NCBI GenBank assembly: GCA_910576785.1
Contig: CAJTJG010000010.1
Coordinates: 56,131-120,130, forward strand
Source: an uncultured Duncaniella sp.
GTDB lineage: Bacteria; Bacteroidota; Bacteroidia; Bacteroidales; Muribaculaceae
Direction of reading: 5' to 3'
Length of the DNA stretch: 64,000 nt
Made by a program: the position numbers and the translations under genes. Positions 52,211 to 61,245 of this stretch are shown here, in pieces (the stretch's first letter is position 1; each line of letters opens with the position of its first letter). The notes under the pieces are model-generated. The model did not search any database and was not told where the DNA came from. It saw only the letters and a list, made by a program, of their open reading frames with translations.

Positions 52211-53362
52211 ATGAAGACTCTCCTCATAGTGATAGACTCTCTCGCCTGTGGAGGCGCTGAGAGGAGTCTTGTATCCCTTTTGCCATATCTGACAGAGCGT
52301 GGTTATGACATAACGCTGATGCTTACGGCCCGGGGTGGTCTGTTTGAAAGATTCGTGCCGAAGGGAGTAAAAATAGTCATGATGCCCGGATATCCCATAG
52401 ATGGCTCTTTTTCCGGACGACTGCGAAGGCTGGCATATTCCGCTGCGATCAGGCTGAAGCCGGGGATCAACAAGGCTCAGCTCCTGTGGCGCATCGCAGG
52501 TAGCCACACCCCGGCTCTCGACCGTGAATATGATGTGGCTATCGCCTATCAGCAGGGTTTTCCTACATTTTATGTGGCCGGTCATGTCAAGGCAGCGCGC
52601 AAGCTGTGCTGGATCAATGTCGACCTGCCCAGTATAGGAATGACTCCGTCATATTGCCGGAAGTTCTATGGACGTTACGATGCGGTTGTCGCCGTGTCCG
52701 AGAAGCTTCGCGAGGATACGTTGAATCAGGGCTATGTACCTGCCGGCTCTGAGATGCATACTGTCTACGATATTCTTGATCCGGAATTGATCAGGAGGAT
52801 GGGTGCTGAGTATGTCCCTTTTGACAGTAAGGACGGACGCCTGCACATAGCTACCGTAGGCAGACTTGTGTATCAGAAAGGATTCGACATAGCTGTAAAG
52901 GCCGCCTCCGCGCTGAGGGACGCCGGTGTGGATTTCACATGGCATTTCGTAGGCGGCGGTGTGGATGCCGACATGCTTGCGGGCATGATCGCTGAACACG
53001 GTCTTGACAATTATGTAAGGCTGGAGGGGGTGAAATCGAATCCATATCCCTACATGGCAAAGTGTGATATATATGTGCAGCCGTCACGTTTCGAGGGCTT
53101 TGGGCTGACTGTGGCTGAGGCGAGGATACTCGGAAAAGCACCGGTGTGTACGGACTTTTCGGTCGTGACCAATCAGATACATGACGGGCAGAATGGACTT
53201 ATTGTCCCGATGACTCCGCAGGGTGTGGCCGATGGGGTGATGAGATATCTGCGGGAGACAGGACTTAAGGACCGTCTTGAAGCCAATGTGGCCATGGAGC
53301 GTAATGAGTCATCCATCACGGAAAGCCGTAAGGTGATAGCGCTCATAGATGGCTCAGAATAG
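52211..53362 (+). CDS. Family 4 glycosyltransferase
   Basis: 383 residues from ATG at 52211 (MKTLLIVIDSLACGGAERSL). It has a GT-B fold: GGAERSL at the N-terminus, and ATVGRLVYQKGFDIAVKAAS, QPSRFEGFGLTVAEARILGK (the E-x7-E motif) in the C-terminal half. It transfers a sugar from a nucleotide-sugar in the cytoplasm, probably to an envelope glycan or glycolipid. Its last 9 nt overlap the convergent ATPase gene. Confidence 0.92.
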   Translation: MKTLLIVIDSLACGGAERSLVSLLPYLTERGYDITLMLTARGGLFERFVPKGVKIVMMPGYPIDGSFSGRLRRLAYSAAIRLKPGINKAQLLWRIAGSHTPALDREYDVAIAYQQGFPTFYVAGHVKAARKLCWINVDLPSIGMTPSYCRKFYGRYDAVVAVSEKLREDTLNQGYVPAGSEMHTVYDILDPELIRRMGAEYVPFDSKDGRLHIATVGRLVYQKGFDIAVKAASALRDAGVDFTWHFVGGGVDADMLAGMIAEHGLDNYVRLEGVKSNPYPYMAKCDIYVQPSRFEGFGLTVAEARILGKAPVCTDFSVVTNQIHDGQNGLIVPMTPQGVADGVMRYLRETGLKDRLEANVAMERNESSITESRKVIALIDGSE

Positions 53363-54916
53363 AAATACCTTGCGTATGGCCGCACGTATTTCGGCAGCGC
53401 CGGCGATGTCGCGCCTCAGTATGTCTATCACGGCGCGGATCAGTGTGTCCTTGTCGTCCTTGCGTAGGCCGCATGACCGTGCCGCGTGGCTTTCGGATAT
53501 CATGGTCTTTCGGTTGTACACCTTCAGGATGGCTGCATAATCGCCGTCGCGGAGATAACGTCGGAAGTCGCGGCACAGTCCCTCGTAGATGGACCGCGGA
53601 TTGATCTCGGCAGGGAGCTCGGCCATATGGCTCTCGAGCTGTGATATGTTGGCAAATCTGCCATCGATGCGATGCTCCACGGCGCGTTTCACCCTGTGGC
53701 GTGTGTGTTGCAGAGCCTGCGCCTTTAGATCGGATTCGAATAATCGCATTATAGAGCGTTTTATACGCGAGAACGCTTCGTCGGGGTCTCGTTTGTTGAG
53801 CGATGCCACCGTGCGGAGCACCTCTTCGATCATAAATATATTCTCGATCTCTGCCACTTCTGGCACGAGCACCTGCTTGTTGCGCAGATATTTCACCTCG
53901 CCCTCGTCGCGTCGGTCGCGGTCCACAATACCGAAGGCATTCAGATTGTGGAAAGCCTTGAGGCTGTTGAATGTGCGGGTGGATTCGATGACGCGATCGC
54001 ACCCTCCGAGCGACTTGACGGTGTAGTCATTGAATATCAAGGGATACAGGCGTGCGTCTATTGAGTTTTTGCCGTCACCTTCTATGAACAGTACAGGCTT
54101 TCGATCGCCGAGGATGGCGAGATATACTTCGTCGGATAGTGCATCGGCAGTGGAAAGGAATTCATAGTCCCATTCACCTTTGAGTGTATCACAGCGTTTC
54201 ACCCATACGATCGGGCCCTGCGATCTACCTGCGGCGAACTGCAGGTCGTGGGTCACGTATATAAATGTGCAGTCGGGCCGCGAGCGCTCCACCCGGTCCC
54301 ACAACGACCGGATGATGGAGGGATGCAGGAATGTCCCTGGCGAGTCGACTATTATGGCCGCCCCTTTCGGTGCATAGGTCACTGCACCGAGATAGTAGAG
54401 CACGGCCTTTTCACCGTCCGACAATTTGGAAGGGGAATATGAATCATCCGAATCCTCTCTTGCGAATAGCATGCGTCCGCTGTCGATGAGCACGCGGTTG
54501 TCGGGAAAAAGCTTCTGCCAGTGGCGCATCACTTTCTCAAGTCTGGTGGGAGCCGGACGTTTGTCGGTTTCCGGACTGAACTTGGCCGTGAGCAGACTCA
54601 GCATCTCCTCATTCACCATCAGTGATATCATGCGTTCGAACTCACCTTTGAGATCGTTGCGCAGCAGGCCGCCTGAAGCCACTGCGCGTCTGTAGAGCGT
54701 ATCAATGGATCCTTCGGCCGTGTTCTCCTCCTCGCGCGAGTAGAGTGCCCGTAGGGCTGACAGTCTTACAGCCCCGTGGCCCATGTCGGCCGCAAGGCGG
54801 TTGGCAAACCTTGTCTTGCCGGAACCGTTGGCTCCTATTATTATGAGATTGTGTGCGTCACCTGTATCTATCTGGGCTGGACGTCCGTCAGGGCGCGGAG
54901 GAAGGTCGAGTATCAT
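53354..54916 (-). CDS. OLD-like AAA ATPase with C-terminal DUF4435 (TOPRIM-like) domain
   Basis: 520 residues without signal peptide. The ABC-type ATPase half has Walker A GANGSGKTRF near residue 29, the signature LSDGEKAVLYYLG, Walker B AAIIVDSPGTFLHP, and the H-loop YVTHDLQFA. The second half has VLFIEGDGKNSIDARLY and NAFGIVDRDRRDEGE, the acidic pattern of DUF4435, a TOPRIM-like fold. This layout resembles OLD-family nucleases and their relatives, several of which protect against phage. Target and activity are not shown. It sits alone between envelope genes, without a recognised partner such as a UvrD-type helicase (GajB). Confidence 0.78.
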   Translation of the reverse strand: MILDLPPRPDGRPAQIDTGDAHNLIIIGANGSGKTRFANRLAADMGHGAVRLSALRALYSREEENTAEGSIDTLYRRAVASGGLLRNDLKGEFERMISLMVNEEMLSLLTAKFSPETDKRPAPTRLEKVMRHWQKLFPDNRVLIDSGRMLFAREDSDDSYSPSKLSDGEKAVLYYLGAVTYAPKGAAIIVDSPGTFLHPSIIRSLWDRVERSRPDCTFIYVTHDLQFAAGRSQGPIVWVKRCDTLKGEWDYEFLSTADALSDEVYLAILGDRKPVLFIEGDGKNSIDARLYPLIFNDYTVKSLGGCDRVIESTRTFNSLKAFHNLNAFGIVDRDRRDEGEVKYLRNKQVLVPEVAEIENIFMIEEVLRTVASLNKRDPDEAFSRIKRSIMRLFESDLKAQALQHTRHRVKRAVEHRIDGRFANISQLESHMAELPAEINPRSIYEGLCRDFRRYLRDGDYAAILKVYNRKTMISESHAARSCGLRKDDKDTLIRAVIDILRRDIAGAAEIRAAIRKVFLF

Positions 54917-54966
54917 GGTGATGATTTTGAAGGGATGAATGGAACGTCTTTAGATGGTCTAATGAT

Positions 54967-56202
54967 TCAGAATTCATATCGCGATGAGATGCTCAGGAGC
55001 AGCGATGAGGATATCCCTGAGGCCGATCCACCCTCAGGCAGATGGAATGCGGTGGACGGGGACAGGTCGAATCGGTAGCGGGCCATTTCGTAGCCCACGG
55101 ACGCTTTGGCCGAGAATCTTGGACTCAGACGCAACACGCATCCTACGGCCATGCGTCCTACGGCAGTGCCGGAGCATGAGCGAACGGCGTCGTCGAGCAC
55201 GTTGAGTGGAAAATTGTAGCGGTAGCCCGCTCCGGCCTCGGCCGTGAGGCTGACATAGCGGCTGAGTGTGCAGTTGTAGTATGGCAGAATTATGAATCCG
55301 AGTGAAGATAGAGATTTCACATAGGTGCAGTCGTGGTGATAGTCAACATTTATGGGCGTGGACAGAAGGCCGAGTTCGGCTCCCAGCCCCCAGTGGTCGG
55401 ATATCGCCCAGGCACCTTTCATAGCAGCCGAGAGGGCTGGCAACCGCTGTATTTTTGTCGGGCCGGCATGGATGCTGCCCAATGGAAGTGAAAGCCCGGT
55501 CTCGAGTGAAAGGTAGGAGAAATTGTTGTTGGGTCGCAGATGTTTTTCCGTCTGTGTGGAGATCTGTGATTTACCGAATATGAGATCTCCTATGAAGTAT
55601 CCGAGTTCTGTGGTGAGTACGCCGATTCCGGCTCCGGCCACTACATCTGTGGGATAGTGGTGATGGTCCACCACGCGCTCCACGGCTATTCCTGTGGCGA
55701 GGGTATAGGCTCCGATGGTGTACCATGGAGACAGATCGCCGAGCTCCTTGGCCACCATTGTGGCTCCCATGAAGGCCCATGCCGAATGGCCTGACGGGAA
55801 TGAGTGATGGTCGGACCCATCCGGACGTACCGAATTGACATTATCTTTCAGCCCCTTTACGATACCGATCATAAGTCCGGCGGATATCCCTTGCGACACG
55901 GCCATCCGGCCCCAGCCAGAGCGGGTGGGGGCACCTGCGGCTTTCATTACCCATGGGAATGCCATGGGAAGATACTGTATGATGTCGGTGCCGCGGTCAG
56001 AGCCTGCGCCACGCTCTGTCACGGCAAAGGAGTGTGGATATGCCTGTCTGGCAGCCAGAGCCGAGCCGAATGCTATACTCCCGGCCACCATGCCGGGCCA
56101 TGGCGATGGGCCGGCAGCTATGCTGTCGGTCTGCTGTCCGTTGATAATACCAGGAAAAAACAAAGTCAGCAGCAGAGTGAATATGACAAGGCGTGACGAC
56201 AT
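54967..56202 (-). CDS. PAP2-family phosphatase fused to an outer-membrane-type barrel
   Basis: 411 residues. Signal peptide (FTLLLTLFFPGIINGQ), then the PAP2 motifs: KDNVNSVRP, SFPSGHSAWAF with the catalytic His, and RVVDHHHYPTDVVAGAGIGV. From about residue 230 the protein changes to repeated aromatic beta-strands ending SRYEF, as in barrel proteins. PAP2 enzymes of this type remove phosphates from lipids, including lipid A phosphate. The barrel would place the enzyme in the outer membrane, but this is inference. Transcribed behind the AraC-type gene with a 58-nt gap. Confidence 0.8.
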   Translation of the reverse strand: MSSRLVIFTLLLTLFFPGIINGQQTDSIAAGPSPWPGMVAGSIAFGSALAARQAYPHSFAVTERGAGSDRGTDIIQYLPMAFPWVMKAAGAPTRSGWGRMAVSQGISAGLMIGIVKGLKDNVNSVRPDGSDHHSFPSGHSAWAFMGATMVAKELGDLSPWYTIGAYTLATGIAVERVVDHHHYPTDVVAGAGIGVLTTELGYFIGDLIFGKSQISTQTEKHLRPNNNFSYLSLETGLSLPLGSIHAGPTKIQRLPALSAAMKGAWAISDHWGLGAELGLLSTPINVDYHHDCTYVKSLSSLGFIILPYYNCTLSRYVSLTAEAGAGYRYNFPLNVLDDAVRSCSGTAVGRMAVGCVLRLSPRFSAKASVGYEMARYRFDLSPSTAFHLPEGGSASGISSSLLLSISSRYEF

Positions 56203-56234
56203 GTAATGATAACACCCGTAAGGGGTGGATAGTT

Positions 56235-56242
56235 GGGGGGGG
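56235..56242. repeat. G8 homopolymer between the AraC-type and PAP2 genes
   Basis: Eight G on the plus strand, about 33 nt ahead of the PAP2 start. No promoter box is seen beside it. Confidence 0.85.
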
Positions 56243-56260
56243 AGGATAGGGGTAGGACGG

Positions 56261-57208
56261 TCAGGATCTCTGATATTCGGAGGGAGACATGCCGGTGTTG
56301 TGTTTGAAATATTTTCCGAAAGAAGACTGGTTGGGGAAGTTGAGCTCGTAGGATACTTGCTGAATGTTCTTGCCTGAGAAGCGTAGCAGATTCTTTGCTT
56401 CGAGGATCACAAAGCGGTCGATTACCTCCGAGGCGGAGTGTCCGGTGTGTTCCTTGATGAGCAGCGAGAGATATTTGGGCGAGATGAACAGTTTGGAAGC
56501 ATAGAAGGCTACGGATCGTTCTGTCCGGTGATGTTTATGCACGAGTCTCATGAATTCCTGCACATAGCTTGAACGCCGTGATCGCAGTCCGCTGTGCTCC
56601 TCTTCATATGGGGTGATACGGTCGGTATAGAATTTCAGCATCTGATAGTTCAGAGCGGCTATCAGGCAGCGTGCTATGGATTTGTTAAGCACGTTGTTGC
56701 GGCTGTTTGATCCGGTGTTGCGGCTGAGCAGTGAGAAATAATCCTTGATTATTGACATCTCGCTTTCGGAAAGGCGCATGGTGTGGTCGGCCACCTCGCG
56801 GTCAGACATGTGAGGCAGCACACCGAGTGCATTGGGGTCGAAGTTGACGTCTTGTAGAAACGAATTCGACACAAAAAGCATATAGCAGTCGAGGTTTTCC
56901 CAATCCATGCTCTTCACTTCTATTATAGCTCCGGGCTCGATCACCGCCATGCTGTTGGCTGTCAGCCGGCATGGTGTGAGATTGGTTTCCAGATTCATAC
57001 CGCCTGACAGGCACAGCATCCATGCCATGCCGTCTATGCGTATCGGACCTCCCTGTGGTAATTCGCCGAGGTTCGGACGGCGGGTGTAGTCCTTGGGTGC
57101 GTTTTCCTCCGTAAGACGTATGAATATGTAGTCGTCACTGAAGTTTGTGAATTCAGTGACAAAATGTTGCAGGAGTCCGAGCTGCTGAAGGTTGATTATC
57201 GTTCCCAT
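56261..57208 (-). CDS. AraC-family transcriptional regulator
   Basis: 315 residues from ATG at 57208 (MGTIINLQQLGLLQHFVTEF). The frame opens at 57364, but a promoter box lies at 57214-57221, so the longer form is rejected. An N-terminal cupin-like domain precedes two C-terminal helix-turn-helix motifs, including YASKLFISPKYLSLLIKE and LNFPNQSSFGKYFKHNTGMS. Its ligand is unknown. Directly downstream is the PAP2-barrel gene, a plausible target. Confidence 0.88.
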   Translation of the reverse strand: MGTIINLQQLGLLQHFVTEFTNFSDDYIFIRLTEENAPKDYTRRPNLGELPQGGPIRIDGMAWMLCLSGGMNLETNLTPCRLTANSMAVIEPGAIIEVKSMDWENLDCYMLFVSNSFLQDVNFDPNALGVLPHMSDREVADHTMRLSESEMSIIKDYFSLLSRNTGSNSRNNVLNKSIARCLIAALNYQMLKFYTDRITPYEEEHSGLRSRRSSYVQEFMRLVHKHHRTERSVAFYASKLFISPKYLSLLIKEHTGHSASEVIDRFVILEAKNLLRFSGKNIQQVSYELNFPNQSSFGKYFKHNTGMSPSEYQRS

Positions 57209-57213
57209 AGATG

Positions 57214-57221
57214 CAAAATTA
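57214..57221 (-). promoter_or_regulatory. -7 element of the AraC-type gene
   Basis: TAATTTTG on the minus strand, only 5 nt before the ATG at 57208, so the transcript would be almost leaderless. Confidence 0.45.
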
Positions 57222-57379
57222 GTCAAAATATCGCATAAAACCACCTGTGATGACAGCGTATTCTCCTTTTTTGCCATAAAAAGCGTGTAAAAGGAAATAT
57301 GAGTTCGGGGCCGTAATGTTAAAATTATTTGAAATAATAGTGATGTGAGGGTAAAAACACGCACTTAAGAGTACAAATA

Positions 57380-57411
57380 TTTGCTTTTGCCATTGAGTTG
57401 TAGTATTTTTG
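57380..57411 (+). promoter_or_regulatory. Promoter for sppA
   Basis: TTTG (57380-57383), 20 nt, TATTTTTG (57404-57411), a full consensus match. The start near 57418 gives a 23-nt leader. Confidence 0.72.
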
Positions 57412-57440
57412 CGGATGAATCCATCATACGCGAAAATTTA

Positions 57441-59222
57441 ATGAAAAAGTTTTTTATCTCATTTCTCGGCACATTGGCCGGAATATGGTTCTCAATATTT
57501 ATCGCATTTATAGGCCTGACATTAATCATAGCTGCATCGGCGGTATCTTCGCTTTCGGGCGCCGCTCCGGCGGAGGTAAAGGACGGAAGCTACCTGACAC
57601 TATCGCTGTCAGGCGAGATCAGTGACCGCCCTTCAGCGCCGGATCCATTGGAGATTCTTAAGGGTAACGATTCTGAGGTACAGGGTCTCAACCAGATAGT
57701 AGGTGCTATCACCGAGGCTGCGGCTGACGACCGTATCAACGGTATCGTCATCGAGTGTAAAGGTGCCGCCGCCGGAGTGGCACAGCGCCAACGTATAGTA
57801 GAGGCGCTGGCCCGGTTCAAGGAGGAGGCCCCCGAGAAGTGGGTCTATGCCTACGCTGATGGATATACACAGGGTGATTACTATATAGCCTCTCTTGCCG
57901 ACTCTGTATTCCTCAACCCCATGGGTATGGTGGATATCCACGGTCTCAGCTCCACCAATCTCTTTTTCAAAAATCTCCTTGACAAGCTTGGCGTGAAGAT
58001 GCAAGTCATCAAGGTAGGTACATATAAAAGTGCTGTGGAGCCTTACATACTCGACACTATGAGCGAGCCTGCACGCGAGCAGCAGCAACTCTATCTCGAC
58101 AATATCTGGAGCACTGTGGCCGGCAGTATGGCTGAAGCCCGTGGTGTGGAGCCCGCTGTGATCAATGCTTGGGCTGATAGCCTCGTATTCGCCGCTCCGG
58201 GTGAATATTATGTTCGCGAGAAGATCGTGGACAGACTCGTATACCGTCATGAATTCGACGAACGTCTCATGGCTCTGACAGGCAAGGAGAAGCTGAGCGA
58301 TCTGCCATCAGTGAGTGTGAAGAACTATTGCTCCGCCACAGACATCAACAAGAAAGGCAATGGCAAAGGTGCCAAGATAGGCGTGCTCTATGCCTGCGGT
58401 GACATCACAGATGAGAGCGGAGATGGTATTGTTGCCGCCAAACTCGTCCCCGAGATCCTGAAGATGGCTGAGGATGACGAGATGGATGGTCTGGTGATGC
58501 ATGTCAATTCCGGTGGTGGCAGCGCCTATGCCTCCGAGCAGATATGGGAGGCTCTTGAGCAGTGGAAGAAAATCACAGGCAAACCGCTATATGTATCCAT
58601 GGGCGACTATGCCGCTTCGGGAGGATATTACATATCTTGCGGTGCCGACCGTATATATGCGTGTCCCACCACACTCACCGGCTCCATCGGTATTTTCGGT
58701 ATGATCCCCGAGGCGCATACATTGCTTGCCGACAAGATCGGTGTCACAACCACAACGGTCAGCACAAATCCGGCTGCAACACCCATATCCATAATGGAAC
58801 CAATGAGCCCTGCCATGCGGGCTGCCATGCAGGGATATGTCAACCGTGGCTATGATCTTTTCACCAAGCGCTGTGCCGAAGGCCGTCATATGAGCCAGGA
58901 CTCCATCAAGATGATAGCCGAGGGACGTGTCTGGGATGGCAAGGAAGCTCTCCGCATCGGACTTGTGGATGAACTCGGAACTCTCAGTGCGGCGATCGCA
59001 GGCATGGCCAAGAAGCTTAACGTAGAGACATGGACTATCACCGAATATCCTGCCACAGAGACAAAATGGTATGATATCCTTCTTGAGGCCGGAGCTGAAT
59101 TCAAAGCTTCCGTGGTCAAGGAGGAACTCGGTGAGATGGCCTCGATCTACGAGACTATCAACCGTATCAAAGGCATGGCTCCCGTACAGGCCCGTATGGA
59201 AATGGCCGAAATAAATCTCTGA
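57441..59222 (+). CDS. sppA: Signal peptide peptidase SppA, 67K type
   Basis: 593 residues from ATG at 57441 (MKKFFISFLGTLAGIWFSIF); the frame opens at 57381 inside the promoter. One membrane helix is followed by two homologous ClpP-like halves. The N-terminal half has the base Lys in VGTYKSAVEP, the C-terminal half the nucleophile Ser in GDYAASGGYYI, as in E. coli SppA. It digests cut signal peptides in the inner membrane. Length matches the 67K class. lpxK follows after 20 nt. Confidence 0.95.
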   Translation: MKKFFISFLGTLAGIWFSIFIAFIGLTLIIAASAVSSLSGAAPAEVKDGSYLTLSLSGEISDRPSAPDPLEILKGNDSEVQGLNQIVGAITEAAADDRINGIVIECKGAAAGVAQRQRIVEALARFKEEAPEKWVYAYADGYTQGDYYIASLADSVFLNPMGMVDIHGLSSTNLFFKNLLDKLGVKMQVIKVGTYKSAVEPYILDTMSEPAREQQQLYLDNIWSTVAGSMAEARGVEPAVINAWADSLVFAAPGEYYVREKIVDRLVYRHEFDERLMALTGKEKLSDLPSVSVKNYCSATDINKKGNGKGAKIGVLYACGDITDESGDGIVAAKLVPEILKMAEDDEMDGLVMHVNSGGGSAYASEQIWEALEQWKKITGKPLYVSMGDYAASGGYYISCGADRIYACPTTLTGSIGIFGMIPEAHTLLADKIGVTTTTVSTNPAATPISIMEPMSPAMRAAMQGYVNRGYDLFTKRCAEGRHMSQDSIKMIAEGRVWDGKEALRIGLVDELGTLSAAIAGMAKKLNVETWTITEYPATETKWYDILLEAGAEFKASVVKEELGEMASIYETINRIKGMAPVQARMEMAEINL

Positions 59223-59242
59223 CCGGTAAAATCTTTATGTGA

Positions 59243-60340
59243 ATGGCTCGTAACCGCCTGCTCTCGATGCTGTTGCTGTACCCTATCTCCAAGCTCTACG
59301 GGCTTGGGGTATCCCTGCGCAACCGTATGTTCGAGCATGGTATGCTGAAGCAGACGGAATTCAACGTTCCGGTGGTGGTGGTGGGAAACATCGCCATGGG
59401 AGGAACCGGCAAGACTCCTCATGTCGAGTATATAGTGGAGTCGCTGATGGGACGCTATAATATTGGAGTCCTCTCGCGTGGCTACAAGCGTTCGACACGT
59501 GGTTTTGTCCTTGCCACTCCCCAGTCGCGGCCCGAGGATATAGGCGATGAACCATATCAGATATACCGGAAGTTCGGCCCGGAGATCACGGTAGCAGTAT
59601 GTGAAAAACGTACCGAAGGTATAAACCGTATGCTCGAGATCAATCCTAAGATCAATATGGTGATACTCGATGACGCCTTCCAGCATCGTTATGTCAAACC
59701 GTCGGTATCGGTGGTGTTGACCGAGTACGGACGTCCGGTATTTGCCGACTCGTTGCTCCCTTACGGACGTCTGCGCGAGCCTCGTGGAGCTCTCAACCGG
59801 GCCGACATAGTAGTGGCTACGAAATGTCCTCCCGGCATGGAACCGCTCGAATACCGTATATTCGGCGAGAAACTCAATCTCTTCCCCTTCCAGAAACTGT
59901 ACTTCTCGCGGTTTGTATACGGACATTTCGTACCTGTGTTTCCCGAGGAGGCCACCGCCATACCGGCCATTGACTCCATGACGCCGGGGACGAATATTCT
60001 TGTAGTATCCGGAGTGGCCAATCCAAAGCCGTTTGTGCGCTATCTGCGCCGTCACAAGGCTAAGGTGAAGTTGAAACGTTTCGGCGATCATCACAACTTC
60101 TCGGCGTCCGATCTTGAGGAGATAGCCCGCATATTCGAGCAGATCCCCGAAGGAGAGAAGTTCATTGCTACCACCGAGAAGGATGCCGTAAGACTTTTCA
60201 ACAATCCCTACTTCCCGCATTCACTCAAGCCTTACATCTTCTATGTGCCCATAAAAGTGGGATTTATCGACCGCGGAGAAAACGAATTCATACTCACGCT
60301 CGAAAAAACTATCCGCGACTCGCGGTTGTTTAAATCATAG
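59243..60340 (+). CDS. lpxK: Tetraacyldisaccharide 4'-kinase
   Basis: 365 residues with the LpxK Walker A loop VVGNIAMGGTGKTPHVEYIV near residue 45 and ILDDAFQHR later, plus GVANPKPFVRYL and DHHNFSASDLEEI. It phosphorylates the lipid A disaccharide at the inner-membrane face. N-terminus MARNRLLSMLLLYP anchors it. Its stop is adjacent to the PNP region; PNP's own start is 86 nt on. Confidence 0.95.
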   Translation: MARNRLLSMLLLYPISKLYGLGVSLRNRMFEHGMLKQTEFNVPVVVVGNIAMGGTGKTPHVEYIVESLMGRYNIGVLSRGYKRSTRGFVLATPQSRPEDIGDEPYQIYRKFGPEITVAVCEKRTEGINRMLEINPKINMVILDDAFQHRYVKPSVSVVLTEYGRPVFADSLLPYGRLREPRGALNRADIVVATKCPPGMEPLEYRIFGEKLNLFPFQKLYFSRFVYGHFVPVFPEEATAIPAIDSMTPGTNILVVSGVANPKPFVRYLRRHKAKVKLKRFGDHHNFSASDLEEIARIFEQIPEGEKFIATTEKDAVRLFNNPYFPHSLKPYIFYVPIKVGFIDRGENEFILTLEKTIRDSRLFKS

Positions 60341-60426
60341 TGCCCGGCCACTGGTCAGGCTCACGCTTCACCATCGGCTGTCCGGCCGCATGGGACGTAC
60401 AAACAATCATCAATACCTACCCCTTT

Positions 60427-61242
60427 ATGTTAGAAAAAATCAATCAGACGGCAGCCTATCTGCGCTCGCGCGTAGAGGGTGAGATGCCCCGCACCGCTAT
60501 CATCCTCGGAACAGGTCTCGGCCCAATCGTGGACCATATGACCGACAAGCAATATATACCTTACGGTGAGATACCCAACTTCCCTGTATCAACAGTAGAG
60601 GGACACAGTGGCAATCTCATCTTCGGTCGTCTTGGCGACAAGAGAGTCATAGCCATGCAGGGCCGTTTCCACTACTATGAGGGCTACGACATGAAGCAAG
60701 TCACCTTCCCGGTGCGTGTGTTCAAGGCTCTCGGTGTAGACACCTTGTTTGTTTCAAACGCCTCGGGTGGTATGAACAAAGAGTTTGTGGTGGGCGATGT
60801 CATGACCATCTGCGACCACATCAACCTCTTCCCCGAGCATCCTCTGCGCGGCCGTAACTATCCCGAACTCGGCACCCGCTTTCCGGCCATGACTTATGCT
60901 TATGATCCGGAACTGATAAAACTCGCCGACACCATCGCTGCCGAGAAGGGCATACGCCTCATGCACGGTGTATATGTTGGTGTCACCGGACCTACATTCG
61001 AGACTCCGGCCGAATATGAATACTACCGCATCATTGGCGGTGATTGCGTGGGCATGTCCACCGTGCCTGAGGTCATAGTGGCTAACCATGCCGGTATGCG
61101 TGTCTACGGCATATCCGTGATCACCGATCTCGGTGGCAAGGATGTCAATCAGGTGCCTACCCATGAGGAAGTACAGCAGGCCGCTGTGATAGCCCAGCCG
61201 AAATGTCTGGAGATCATGAAGGAACTCGTAAACCGTTGCTGA
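60427..61242 (+). CDS. Purine-nucleoside phosphorylase
   Basis: 271 residues from ATG at 60427 (MLEKINQTAAYLRSR); a GTG at 60340 gives an unneeded extension. Features of the trimeric PNP family: ILGTGLGPIVDHM, GRFHYYEGYDMKQVTFPVRV, SNASGGMN and GPTFETPAEYEYYR, then GMSTVPEVIVANHAGMRVYG. It releases ribose 1-phosphate from inosine and guanosine for purine salvage. thiL follows after 3 nt. Confidence 0.95.
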   Translation: MLEKINQTAAYLRSRVEGEMPRTAIILGTGLGPIVDHMTDKQYIPYGEIPNFPVSTVEGHSGNLIFGRLGDKRVIAMQGRFHYYEGYDMKQVTFPVRVFKALGVDTLFVSNASGGMNKEFVVGDVMTICDHINLFPEHPLRGRNYPELGTRFPAMTYAYDPELIKLADTIAAEKGIRLMHGVYVGVTGPTFETPAEYEYYRIIGGDCVGMSTVPEVIVANHAGMRVYGISVITDLGGKDVNQVPTHEEVQQAAVIAQPKCLEIMKELVNRC

Positions 61243-61245
61243 TCC

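Noticed and set aside
57381..57440. Longer start for sppA
   Set aside because: The added 20 residues lie inside the consensus promoter; ATG at 57441 begins a good signal anchor.
60340..60426. GTG start for purine-nucleoside phosphorylase overlapping the lpxK stop
   Set aside because: The extension has no family match; ATG at 60427 gives the normal length.
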